DNA of 64,000 nt from Eudorina sp. 2006-703-Eu-15 (taxonomy: Eukaryota; Chlorophyta; Chlorophyceae; Chlamydomonadales; Volvocaceae), in contig BDSI01000132.1 in assembly GCA_003117195.1 (NCBI GenBank), positions 62,001 to 126,000 on the forward strand. Direction: 5' to 3'. This document shows positions 1 through 11,045 of this stretch, piece by piece. Positions within the stretch are counted from its first letter, which is position 1; every line of letters begins with the position of its first letter. The translations under genes were made by a program, and so were the position numbers. The notes under the pieces were generated by a model. That model was not told where the DNA came from and ran no database searches. It saw nothing but the letters and a program-made list of their open reading frames with translations.

Positions 1-74
1 GGCGCCCGCAAATCACTATTCCACATACATGCGTCCCGCAAGCTGTCGGCATGATGTTCGTTTCCGTTCATATG

Positions 75-3000
75 TCACGTCCGACGGCCGCCCCGCCCGC
101 CTCGTCCCCGCCCGCCTCGTCCCCGCCCGCCTCGCCCCCGCGCCGAACCGCGCCCTCGCCCGGGCTCATCACCCTCACCATGACGGCCACCGCCACCGCC
201 GCCGCCCCCCTCCCGGCCTCCCCCTCCTCGCCCTCGGCCCCGTGAACTTCCGCGCCCACCCCGCCCGCGACCGCCCCGTCGTCCCTTCCGCGCTGCCGCT
301 CCTTGGCCGCCTTCCCTGTCCCCCTCCGCCCCCTCCTCCTCCATCTTGTCGATCAGAGCCGCGTAGTCGTCAGCACTGGCAAACAAAGTGCCCCCGCCCT
401 TGGCCCCATCCGCCTTGGCCTTGCCGCCGCCGTCCTTAGCCTTGGCCCCATTCCTCTTTTTCCTGTCGAGCGGCATCAGCTGCGGCGCCTCGTCCTCGTC
501 GACATACTCCATGTCCACGTCTTCGTCGTCACCGTCGGCGTCGGCGTCATCACTGCCGTCGGCCAGCAGTCGCATCAGGTCATCCTCCCCGTCACTGTCG
601 GCCTCCATATCCCCCTCGCCCTCCTCCTCGCCCTCCGCCTCGTCGCCGTCCTTCTCCTCCTCGTCATCGTCCGAGGACAGGGCCTGGATGTCCGCCTTAC
701 TGATCCCCGCCGCCTCCATGGCCTCACGGTGCCGCTTCCGCCGCGCCGCCGCCGCCACCTTATCGCCCTCCTCCGCCTCATCATCCGCGCTCGGACTTGG
801 CAGCTCCAGCACATTGACGCCCTCCAGGCTGCCCTCGCTTTTCGCGTCGTTGTCCTCGCCGTCATCGCTGCCCACCGCGCCGTCATCCTCGGAGGCCTCC
901 TCCTCGTCGCCGCCTGTGCCCTCCCCGTCCTCGTCGAGCGATCCGCCATCCTCGTCGTCGTCGTCGGCTTCTTCTTCCGGGTCGCTGAGTTCGCCCCTCT
1001 CCAGTGCGACTGCCAGCTGGTCGTAGTCGTAACCCACATCGGGGTCCCCCAACTCGTCGTCCGCCATACCCTCCTGTGGTGGTTGTGTGGTTTCGGAGGG
1101 CAACAGGAGGTCAGTATTCGGCCAATGATCACCCCGCCTGCATGGCCCCCCGGCGGCCACCTTCGGTATACACCGGGTCCGCCGCACTGGCTCCGACCCG
1201 CCCCGGCCCCCACACCGCGCTACGCCTGCCGCCCTCTGCCCACCACCACCACCACCACCACCACCACCACCACCACCACCACCACCACCTAGAGCCCAGC
1301 AGCCGGAGCCCCCGACACCCCTTCGTACCCTGCAGCAGCGACTGCCGCACCTGCTTCTCGAGGTATTGGTCGATCTCGTCGTCCTCGGCCCCACTCAGCG
1401 ACTCCTCCTCCACCTCGCCCTCCTCGCCCTTCTTCTTCGCCTTGGCGCCCGCACGAGCTGCCCGCTTGTCCTTGACGCCCTTGAGGTTCAGGAACCTGCA
1501 TGCAGCACAGGGCCCCCGGGGACCGTGTCACGCAAGGTGCCAATTAAGAAACAGGACGGCGGTGAAGGAGCAAGACGGGCGCTGAACGGAAGCGACGGGC
1601 CCTCATCAGGCCCACTTGGAAAGGTGCCCTAGACGTCAAGCTGGCGCAGACAAGGTCTGTGCGACACCCGGGGCGGGCGAGGCGCTGCGAATGGTTGCAA
1701 CACAGCTTCGAGACGTTTTCATCTTCAGTATGCCTCCCGTTCGCACAGCGCTGCGAGCCGCGCACGAAGCCATGACCCCCCGCGTCCGGGAATTCCTCCT
1801 TCCCCTTCTCCCTGGTCCCCGAAAGGAGCCTGCGCCCAACACCTGCGCCATGCAGGTGGCCTCCAGAGTCCCACCACCGCCGGCGCCCGTCAGCGATATA
1901 TGAGAACCGACTAATCAGCCTCCTGCCAACTAGCAACGAAGCCCGCTCACTTGTGGAAAAAGAGGTCCGCCGAGTCCACCTCCGCCTCCGCCATGGCCGC
2001 GAAGGCGTCGCTGCTGAGCTTGGCCAGGCTGGCCGCCCGCTGCTGCTTCTGCTTCCTGCTGACCTGGGCCGCCCCGGAGACGTCGAGCGCACCGCCCAGC
2101 GGCGCCTCCGAGGGCTGCATCACCGACTTGAGGCGGGACACAGGCTGCAGACAGAAAACACCAGGGCAAGTATGTGGTCGGTGGACATGACTGGCTGTCA
2201 TAATGATGTAGTATCCTACACACATACGTCGTCTACAACATACGATCGACAACGGTGTATCAAAAGGAGTAACCAGGAGATATCGAAAAGCTCAAAATGA
2301 CGAACATATTCAAAGGATCAGAATCTGGATCCAGGTCGGATCCGCACCTTGGGCTTCTTGTTGACGAACTTGTCCAGGAAGGCCACCAGGCTCAGATCTC
2401 TCAGCGGGTCGCCGTCAAACACGACGGGGGCGCCGCTCAGCAGCGAGCGGGCCATGGCCGACACCGAGGGGTGGGCGTGGGCCGCTAGCGCCGCTAGCTC
2501 CCACCAGCACGACCGGTCCGCGTTGGCGTACAGGGGCTCCCTGGAGAGGCGTCAGACGGGGGGGAGGATACAGGAAATGGGTAGACATATTGAAACCGCG
2601 TCAGGGAATGATGCGGAAGGCCAGAGGGGGGATTAAGAGCTGCCGGTCGAGAGAGTGCGGATCCGAGCATGCAGATAGCACTGTGTGAGACAGCAGATCC
2701 AGGATCCGATGGGAGTTCGCAGGAGCGGCGAAACATTTCCGCGGGGCATAGGGGTACCCAGCTGCGTGAAGCCCCTGTATACGGAACAACGACAACAGGT
2801 CCTGGGCAGAGCAGGAAGCTAACCCAGAAAGAGGTCAAACACGCAAATCTCCGAATCCCCTTGAGGCCAAAGACACACCTCTTGTCTATTTGGTAGTAGC
2901 TCGGTTGCGGCCACGCCGCCTGGGCCTCCGCGGCCTTGGCTGCCGCCTTGGCTGCCCCCGCCTTGGCCGCCAGCGACCCCTGCGGCGCCACGGCGGCGGT

Positions 3001-6000
3001 CCCCGCAGCCCCTCGCCCGCTCGAACTCGCCAACCCGTTCGACCTCCGCCGCGACCCCTCCAGGTCCAGATCCATCTTCGCGAGCTCAGCTCCGTCCTCC
3101 TCCTCCTCCTCCCCGTCATCCTTACTGCCACTTTTCCCTCGACCGCCCTTGCCCCCGGCCACGCCATTAGACTCGGCCTTGGTCCTGCCCCCACCCTTTC
3201 CGCCCTTGCGACCCTCCTGCTGCTCGTCGTCTTCATCATCCGAGCCGTCGTCATCTCGGAATCGTTCCACGCCGTCGTCGTCCCCATCGGCGTCCGCGAG
3301 CAGATCGTCGTCGTCCGCGTCCGCCGGCCGGTCCTTGAACTCCTCCACGCCGCTGCCTCCCACGTCCTCCGGGTGGGTGATGGAGGCCCACAGAGCCGGC
3401 TGGGCCGCCAGGACCTGGGACACCAGCAGCAGCGCGCCGCAGGCCCAGTTGGGCTGGGCGGAGGTGGCCAGCTGCAGCAGCCGCTTGGCGAAGGCGCCCA
3501 CCCGTTTGACCGACACGTCGCCCTGAGGGGAAGCGGGCAGGTCGTTGTGGGAAGGAGGCGGGCGTAGACGGGCGTGAGACATTTTGGCAGGGAGCTGGGC
3601 GAGGCGCAAGAACAAAGCATCCGAGGATGAGCGCGAAGCGGAGCAGATTTGTGTAGAGCAGGCCCTATACTCCCGTACTGCTGTACGGGTCGAGATCCTG
3701 CGCGGCCCTCTCAGTCCCTACCTGCATGGCCTTGAACAGCAGCGCCAGAAACATGGGGGCGCGGGAGGAGGTGGTCGGACCCTCGCGGTCAAGTGCGGCG
3801 TACAGCGCCCGGTAGTACCTGCGTACGAATACAGTATGTCGACAGCGTCATGTACGGCAGCAATTGCGACATTTCCCAGGCGAACGAGCGGCTTGCACAG
3901 CCTGCCGCGGCATATCCAAGCACGAGAATGCGCCGAGACCATCTTGAGTTTTATTTTCACAAATCCAACCATGTTCCGCATCCCTCCCTCCAGCACCTCT
4001 TCCCCTCCAGCACCCCTTCCTCGCCCCCAGCACCCCTTCCCCTCCGTACCTGTCGCTAATGGCCGCCCTGGACGCCATGAGCTGGTACATGAGCATGAGC
4101 GCCTGCACCGCCACCGTGAAGGGCGCCGTGTGGACCAGTCGGAACAGCTGAGTGGCGCTCTCCTCCACAAGGGGCTCCACGTCCTCCGGCTTCACGTAGG
4201 GGAAGGCGCGGCGGACCCCCGTGATGAGCCCCGACAGCAACCGGGCGTCGACCTCCTCAGCCTGGGGAGCGGGCGAGGGGGAACGCAGTGTGAAGACGTT
4301 GCGCGACGAAGGGGCGACGATGGCGCGAATCAGCAGCTTGGCATCAAGATCCGGTAAGCAACTACACACACGGATGGTCAGAGGAATACGAATCGAGTCT
4401 CGACCGTGCAGGGTAAAGCATTAGGTGGCGATAGCAGGCCGACTTGTACCGCAATACCCTGCGAATAGATGGCAGGCACTCGCACCGCCCCAGGTATCTG
4501 GCTCTCACCCCATGGACCATGTGAGCAGCACGCCCAGGGACCAACCCCACCGCTACCCGCCACCACCCACCTGGGCAAACTTGGGAGGCGGCGGCGGCCG
4601 GGGTGGCTTCCCGCCGCGGCCCCGACCACCTCTCCCGCCCCGCCCGCCTCGGCCTCCCCTCCCGAGCTGCGCCTCCGCGCCCCGCTGCTCCCGCCAAAAC
4701 TTCTTCTTCTCCTCCGCGTACTTCTCCTCCTGCGACCCGCTCCATCCAAAACAAACAGAGCGCGAAGAAGTGCAGGGGACAGGCCGTCAGGACAGGCAGC
4801 CATCCCGATGATACCGAGCAATAAGCGCGCGGTGTGCGGCCCACAAGACTTTCTTGGCAAACGGGTGGCACTTGATTGGGGCCGTTGCAATCGAGGTCGC
4901 CACCGCTTTCGAAAACATATGCCTGGGGGTCAGAGCCTTAAGGGTGATCCACATGTCGACCCAAGGGTCGCTTGAGACTTCAACGAGGAAAAGGACTGAA
5001 CTCATCACTCCCCCAGGCCTGCAGACTCCAAACAAGTGGCACCTATGCGGTGTAATCATCTGAGGAAGTTACATGATGCGGCATGCGGCTGTTTCGAAGA
5101 GAACCGGTCGACACGGGGCCTGCTGCTGACCAGACAGCGCGTCCTAATTGAAACGCCCAGCAGTTACTGGGTGGAAGTACACAAACATGGGAAGGTTCCC
5201 AATACATGGGAAGGTTTCCGGTATTGGATGTCCCACTCGTCGTTACTCCAACCTGCTGACCGAGTTCCGCACCGGAGGGGGCATTCGCCAGGAACACTCC
5301 AGGGTAGGTTACGCCCGGGCACATCATCTACTCGCCGCGGGGGTGGATGCGGTCGCGCCCTGCACCCACCTTGCAAGTAGACATCTCGCCCCTCCCTAAG
5401 CCTGCCTCCCCTATCAATCTCCTCCCTACCCGCCGACCAATTCTCTAGGCCCTACCCGCCGCACCTACCTGCTGCTTCCGCAGCTGCGCCGCCGCGCCGA
5501 TGTGTCCCTCCACCACCATTCGAAACAACGTGAAGTAGAGACCGATGAGCTGCTTGGCGAGCGCATCACCGCCCTCCGCGTCCCGGTGACTGAGCGGCAC
5601 CTGGCTGAGAAACACCACCGCATAGTACCGGGCCTTATCCGCCAGACCCGGCCGGAACACAAACCGCTCCACCTGCGAGGGTACGACGACGGTACGATAC
5701 ATGGTACGGAACGCGTCAGGTACATGACGTACACGGATCGGCTGACACCTGAGATGACGAATCGTGCTGTTGATGCTCTAGGCCGCAAGCCGGGCGGTTT
5801 ACACAATGACACGGCAGCTACCTTTGAAGCAAGAGAGACCGACAGCGAAGGGTGGTGTGTGTGCATATGTGTTTGTTCGGACACGCGCCAGCGGACGGGG
5901 CCATCCGATTCAGGCACTCGCTCGCGGGATGCGGCCCGATCCCCCCGAGAGGGGTTTGGCTGTTCGCATCTCCTTGCCACGCTGCTGCAAAGTAAGACTA

Positions 6001-9000
6001 GGCAGTATGGAGATTGTGACGCGATTTGCCTCCTTCGAGGCGCAAGGGTCCTAGCCATGTGCACATACATAATATAAGTGTGTAAGCATAACTTGTGCGG
6101 GTGCGCCACCCCTGAACCCTCCGTGCGTTAAGGCACGGTCAAGGGAGGACAGGGGTGGCGCCAACCCAGAGTGCTGTTCGCATCTCCTTGCCACGCTGCT
6201 GCACAGTAAGACTAGGCAGTATGGAGGTTGTGACGCGATTTGCCTCCTATGAGGCGCAAGGGTCCTGGCCATGTGTGCATACATAATATAAGTGTGTAAA
6301 CCTAATTTGTGCGGGTGCGCCACCCCTGGACCCTCCGTGCGTTAAGGCACGGTCAAGGGAGGACAGGGGTGGCGCCAACCCAGAGTGCTGTTCGCATCTC
6401 CTTGCCACGCTGCTGCACAGTAAGACTAGGCAGTATGGAGGTTGTGACGCGATTTGCCTCCTATGAGGCGCAAGGGTCCTGGCCATGTGTGCATACATAA
6501 TATAAGTGTGTAAACATAATTTGTGCGGGTGCGCCACCCCTGGACCCTCCGTGCGTTAAGGCACGGTCAAGGGAGGACAGGGGTGGCGCCAACCCAGAGT
6601 GCTGTTCGCATCTCCTTGCCACGCTGCTGCACAGTAAGACTAGGCAGTATGGAGGTTGTGACGCGGTTCCTTCATGTGCCTCAGGATGCACCTCAGCGTG
6701 AAGATGAAATGCCGTGCGCAATACGAAAGTGTACGACAAAAGAGGACATGAAGGATGGACGACACGGCACACATCCGCCCTTCAGCGCATCCCCCCCGGC
6801 CGCTGCCGAGGGGCTACGAGCCCCTCGGCACCCTGATCTGCGCGTTTCCTTACCACGCCGCCACTGGCGTCATGCGGTGTGGACGTTGTAACGCAGAACT
6901 CCGCCACAGCTCCAAACCACCACCCACTACGACCCACCCTTCCGCCCCACCTTCCCCCGAACCCAGCGTGACCACAACCTCCCAGGCCCTTCATCCACCT
7001 CCTGATCACCCCGCCTCACACACACAACATAGGGTTACTTTTCTAAACACACAACATAGTAGGGTACAGCACATGTACGACGCACCTCCCGCACAACGAC
7101 CGGCTTCATGACGGGATGTGTGGCCAGCAGCTGCATGAGCAGGTATACCGCCTTGGACGACACTTGCCGGGAGGGGTCTCCCAGCTTGTTGACCAGACCC
7201 GCCAGCAACTTCGCCTCGCACTCGGGCTTGGTGGACAACAGGTCCGCCATCACCTTCATGCTCTTCTCCTGCGCGAGCAGAAAACACGGCAACGTATACT
7301 CGTCAACACTTGCGTAACGAGAACAGCCATGTCTGCGCCCTTGCAGGACAGAGGGCATCAGAGGCCGCCTTGCCTGCGCCGCGCCACGCTCTCGCGCCCC
7401 GAAATCGTGCGGGCCGACCCGTCGCCGCCCTCTCGCCCTCTCTCTCCCGCGCCCCTCCCTCTCCCTCTGCATCCCCTGCGTACCTTGAGGAACTCGAGAT
7501 TGTCCTTGCTATGCTCCTCAAGCGCCTCGACGAACATGGCGTACCGACGCTTCACGCAGTCCTCAGTCCACCACAGCAGCAGCTGCTTCTCGCCATCGCG
7601 ACCCGCGGGCAAGTCCTGCACGCGTGTGCGGAGAGGGGCGTCCGAGGGAAGTGAGGTGACAGGGGTTGCTGTTAACATGTGCGGTCTGTAAGCTAATCGA
7701 CAGCGCGCCCCGATAAAAGAATCGTCACCATCACGAGCCCGAAGATGCGCCGCCCCATCCAGTAATTGAACGACCGCATGTACGGCACCGTACCTGCAGC
7801 GGCTGTTGCTCCAGAAACTTGAGCTTGCGGTCCGGCAGCAGCACATTTGTGAAGAGCTCCTGTAAGAGGGGGAGGGACGGGGGAGAAGCGCCAGGACCGG
7901 GATCGGCGGGGCCACCCCTGCGGACGGGGGAGAAGTCCCATTGACTGACGCGCACTTCCGCATATCCGCACGAGACCCACATCAACATTGTCTTTTCGTG
8001 TAATATACAAGGCAAACACAGCAGGACACAAAACGAGCTGCCCCATCAAGAGTCCTATCCCACATCACGCATCATATTCCCGCAGCATCCTCGCATAACA
8101 CCCTAGAGGTCGCCCCCAACCCGGTACAGCCCCAACTCCCTCCCCACCTGGAGCGCCTCCATGGCCTGCCGTACCAGCTCCTTCCCCCCGCTCCTCTTGG
8201 TGGCCAGGGTCACCAGCTGGTCCAGGGCCTTCATATTGGACACCGCACTCTCCTGCAGCGAGAAAGAAAGAAACAAGATGGAGGCGGCGCCACAGCGTAT
8301 AAACAAGCAGGGAGGACGTGTTGATGAGGGACGAGTGTATCACGAGGGAACGCGTGTTGAGGTGAAGGCGCGATGGTAGAAAAGGTGTCAGGGACCGCGC
8401 GTGACCGGGACACAAGCCAAGGCGGTGCAAATGAATCCTCAGGTCGCGGCCTTGGCGACCAAGCCGGGACCGGGACTAAATTGAAAAAAGAAATAAACCC
8501 GAAGAACGAACCCGGGGCCGGGACTGCGCGAAATACAATTCCGCGCTGGCAGCCGAGATATCGTGTTGGCGATGGTACTTCATATTCAACCAAACCAGAA
8601 CCCCTAATCGAGGGCGCGATTATGTACGGACCTGGAGCTAAGCGGACAGCCAGGGAAGGAGCGGCCGCCGCTATCAATATGGCCCATAAATCAATAGCCG
8701 CGCTTCTAAATCCAAACGGCTCAAAGCGCACTGGGCGCTCGCCGCCTGGGAGTGTGAGCGCGGGTCGGATCGGATCGGGTCAGGCCATGAGAAGAGGGAC
8801 AGGTGAGACGGAGGGATCCTGACTGACTTCGGGACATCTCTCGGGGGGATGCACAGGGGGCCTTGGTTGGACCCCCACGGAGGCGGCAAATTGGGACACA
8901 AATTCAGCTGGTGGCGATGTTCGATTGAACAACGATGGTAATCAAACAAGTGACAATGTGGAGGCCTGGAGCTAAGCGATCAGCGCTGGAGATGCGACTG

Positions 9001-10582
9001 CCGCTATCAATATGGCCGCCAAGCTTTCCTGACCGCACTTCTAAATCCAAACGGCTCAGGGCTGTTGAAGCAGCTCGCCGTCTGGGAGTGTGAGCGCGGG
9101 TGCTGTGGCAGTGACGTTGCGGAGCTGTCGTAAAACAACGATAGCAACGGTGTGTCGCTCAACCGCAGGCAGAGCGGTACCAGCCTAAAGCGCACATGTA
9201 CAGGCCTGGAGCTAAGCGGGCGGCAACGGGCAGGGTGCCGCCGCTATCAATGTGGACTGCGGATGTGCTCACTGGCGGCACTTCTAAATCCAAACGGCTC
9301 AGGGCTGCAATAGCAGCTCGCCGCCTGGGAGTGTGAGCGCCGTTTCACAAACACCCCAAACCCCGCGGAAGAACAAGAATCTTCGCACACTACAACTGCT
9401 CGTTGCACTTCATAACCAGCATTCATACCTATAGCCTCAATTTGTAACATATCAGACAAGTTTAAAAGTCCCCAGTGATTTGAAAGCGTGGTCATTTTCT
9501 TTATGGGACACCCGGTACGGACTGACCTGGACGAGCAGTGTGGCGGCCGCCAGTCTGTCGGAGCTCGTACCCGCCCGCTTGACCTGAGACAGCCATTTCG
9601 CGTCACTGGGGTTCCGGCGCAGCAGCTCCTTCTCAAACGCGGTCGCCTCAGCCTCCATGAGCGCCTCCGCAGCGGCCCGCCGACGCTCAAACAGGTCGGG
9701 GTCGACGCCGGCGGCCGGTCCCGCCGCTACCGTCGCGGCGGAGGTGAGCGGCGCGATGGCGGCCTTGTACCAGACGCTGGATTCGGCCTTGCCCAGCAGG
9801 GACTTGAAGCCCTTGGACTCGCCTTGTGGTGACGGAGGAAATCGAGCATGCGAATGGGTAGCAGCGTGGGGGCAGATGGGAGGGGCGAGGCTGTTGAGTT
9901 ATAGGGTCGCCGGCGCTCAGCAGATGAGGGCAGTGAGTTGTATGTGAGGGGAGCGACTACGTCCGGGAGTATGTGGAAAAGAGCCGGGAGTTGTAAGACC
10001 GGAAGGGAAGGTTTCCGATACACAAGGGCCATGTGCAACGGCAAGGGCCATGCGCGTAGAAGGCTCCAACATGCGTGCTCAATAGCGTGATTACGCACCT
10101 GGCCTGGGGCCAACGCCGAAGTTCCACTCGCGGCCCTTGGCGTCGTCTTGCGCGGCGTGCTCCGAAGAGCCGCCAGCATGCGGCGCCGCCGGTTTCGGGC
10201 CGGCCTCCTTGCCCGCGCGTCCCTTGCCTTCATGTACATCTTTCTTGCCGCCTTGACGCCCAGCTGTCTTTGCTGGCCCCGCCTCCCTTTGGGTTGGCGG
10301 CTGGTGTCGATGTGCCGCCGCCTCACGCGCTTTGCCGGCTTGGCCCGTGGCCGGGGCGTCCTCATTCAAGCGTTGGCGTTTATTTGGTTTATTGCCTGGC
10401 GCAATTGATTGCTTCGCCTTGCTTGGAGCAAAGTCGTTGAAAGCATCGTCGCCGCCACCTCCCGACACCAATCCCAGTTGCGAGGCGAAAGCTTGAACAT
10501 CACGTTTAAGCGTGTCTGCATCAACCTTCTTGCCCGATGCCTTGCCGGCCTTCTTGCCGGCGGGCGCTTCCTGTGCACCCAT
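75..10582 (-). CDS. NOC1: NOC1/MAK21/CEBPZ-family ribosome assembly factor, 15 exons
   Basis: Homologue of yeast Noc1/Mak21 and human CEBPZ, a nucleolar protein that works with Noc2 in early pre-60S assembly. Exons (5' to 3', minus strand): 10582-10099, 9822-9527, 8252-8148, 7859-7794, 7615-7484, 7268-7086, 5672-5469, 4729-4571, 4261-4050, 3818-3722, 3522-2879, 2540-2348, 2144-1951, 1495-1351, 1073-75. Phases agree throughout and give 1370 aa. Family signatures seen: KWLSQVKRAGT (exon 2), LFTNVLLPDRKLKFLEQQPL (exon 4), LVNKLGDPSRQVSSKA (exon 6), LLSGLITGVRRAFPY (exon 9), VQALMLMYQLM then AISDRYYRALY (exons 9-10), WWELAALAAHAHPSV (exon 12) and a C-terminal LFASADDYAALID. Longer than human CEBPZ (about 1050 aa) because of acidic stretches, an RGG-rich insert in exon 8 and an RGG tail. 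The ATG at 10582 is the first Met of a Lys/Ala-rich N-terminus. The exon 14 donor (CAG|GTGCGG) was chosen because it is the only nearby donor in phase. Confidence 0.93.
1241..1289. repeat. (CAC)n trinucleotide microsatellite
   Basis: Forty-nine bases of uninterrupted CAC/ACC triplets lie in the last intron of the NOC1 gene, on the plus strand. In one minus-strand frame they read as poly-Trp, but the flanking splice sites place them in the intron. Confidence 0.95.
2569..2596 (+). repeat. Short dispersed intronic motif, copy a
   Basis: TACAGGAAATGGGTAGACAT followed by ATTGAAAC, inside NOC1 intron 11. It belongs to a family with consensus TAYAGGAAATTGGTAGACAT plus TTCAAA. Other copies lie at 13393, 14571 (diverged), 44313, 50383, 50707 (reverse strand) and 51021. 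Confidence 0.7.
5959..6665. repeat. 214-bp tandem repeat, 3.3 copies, each full unit with a long hairpin
   Basis: The start of the unit (GCTGTTCGCATCTCCTTGCC) recurs at 5959, 6173, 6387 and 6601, an exact 214-bp period. The fourth copy breaks off near 6665. Copy 1 is the most diverged. Each full unit holds an inverted repeat (6103-6161, 6317-6375, 6531-6589) with outer arms GCGCCACCCCTG and CAGGGGTGGCGC and inner arms CCGTGC and GCACGG around GTTAAG. It fills much of the 1.4-kb intron between NOC1 exons 6 and 7. No coding role is apparent. Confidence 0.93.
8477..8517 (+). repeat. A-rich dispersed motif, copy 1
   Basis: A TAAATTGAAAA-like A-rich stretch followed by AATAAACCCGAAGAACGAAC and CCGGG. 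Similar sequence recurs at 16043-16082 in a B9D2 intron and at 51104-51145 in a NOG1 intron, all on the plus strand. This looks like the end of a short retroposed element. The family is not recognised. Confidence 0.7.
8631..8765 (+). repeat. Block-conserved structured repeat, copy 1
   Basis: One of three related elements of about 135 bp in NOC1 intron 2. Conserved blocks in order: CCTGGAGCTAAGCG, GCCGCTATCAATATGG, CTTCTAAATCCAAACGGCTC, GCTCGCCGCCTGGGAGTGTG. Spacers between blocks vary in sequence but keep similar length. Here the third spacer forms the stem AGCGC/GCGCT. Strand is arbitrary; the host gene is on the opposite strand. Confidence 0.8.
8965..9101 (+). repeat. Block-conserved structured repeat, copy 2
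   Basis: Same block order as the copy at 8631. The apical stem between the last two blocks is GGCTG/CAGCT instead of AGCGC/GCGCT, so pairing is kept while sequence changes. The first spacer can pair as CAGCGC with GCG-CTG. Confidence 0.8.
9205..9340 (+). repeat. Block-conserved structured repeat, copy 3
   Basis: Same blocks as the copies at 8631 and 8965. The first spacer forms GGCGGCA/TGCCGCC and the apical stem is GCTGC-AATA-GCAGC. The three copies are spaced by roughly 240-330 bp, so they are dispersed within the intron and not a strict tandem array. Confidence 0.8.
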
Positions 10583-11045
10583 GGCGATCCTGCAAACGCC
10601 AGCAGTTTCCTACACCTTCAAATGCATTGTGACTAAATAGCATACATTCTACATGCGGCGGCGTCCTCTTCATTAAGGACATGAAAGTACGGCAGGGTCC
10701 GAAAAACGACAGCTGCAGCTTCCGCGAGGTCGATGCTGTCATGTTATACTTCTCCTTATAATTATTTTTCCTTATGAAAGTTGACATTTGATGCGTTATA
10801 CGGCGAACGTCAAACCCTCCAGCGTCCCTAAGGCGATATTCGTCGACTTTGCAAAGACCTATTAATGCAGCGACTATGCAGGAATTCGGTTAGCCTGGAA
10901 CATAAATTTGTTCATGTTGATGAAGTCAGCGAAAGAATGCGACCATGACCTAATCCTAAATCGCGGGCCGTGGTTGACAAGGGTCACCTCGAGCGCTAAA
11001 CTCAACGCAGCCCAGCTGCTCTCCAGCCGACGCACCTAATCAGCT
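10583..11045. promoter_or_regulatory. Divergent intergenic region between NOC1 and B9D2
   Basis: 463 bp separate the two start codons, which point away from each other. This span must hold both 5' UTRs and probably both promoters. It is more AT-rich than the flanking exons, for example around 10740-10800. No specific promoter element could be assigned. Confidence 0.6.

Noticed and set aside
1129..1413. Minus-strand frame with a run of 16 Trp residues
   Set aside because: It is the (CAC)n microsatellite read through an intron. The frame on either side only makes sense when spliced out between 1351 and 1073.
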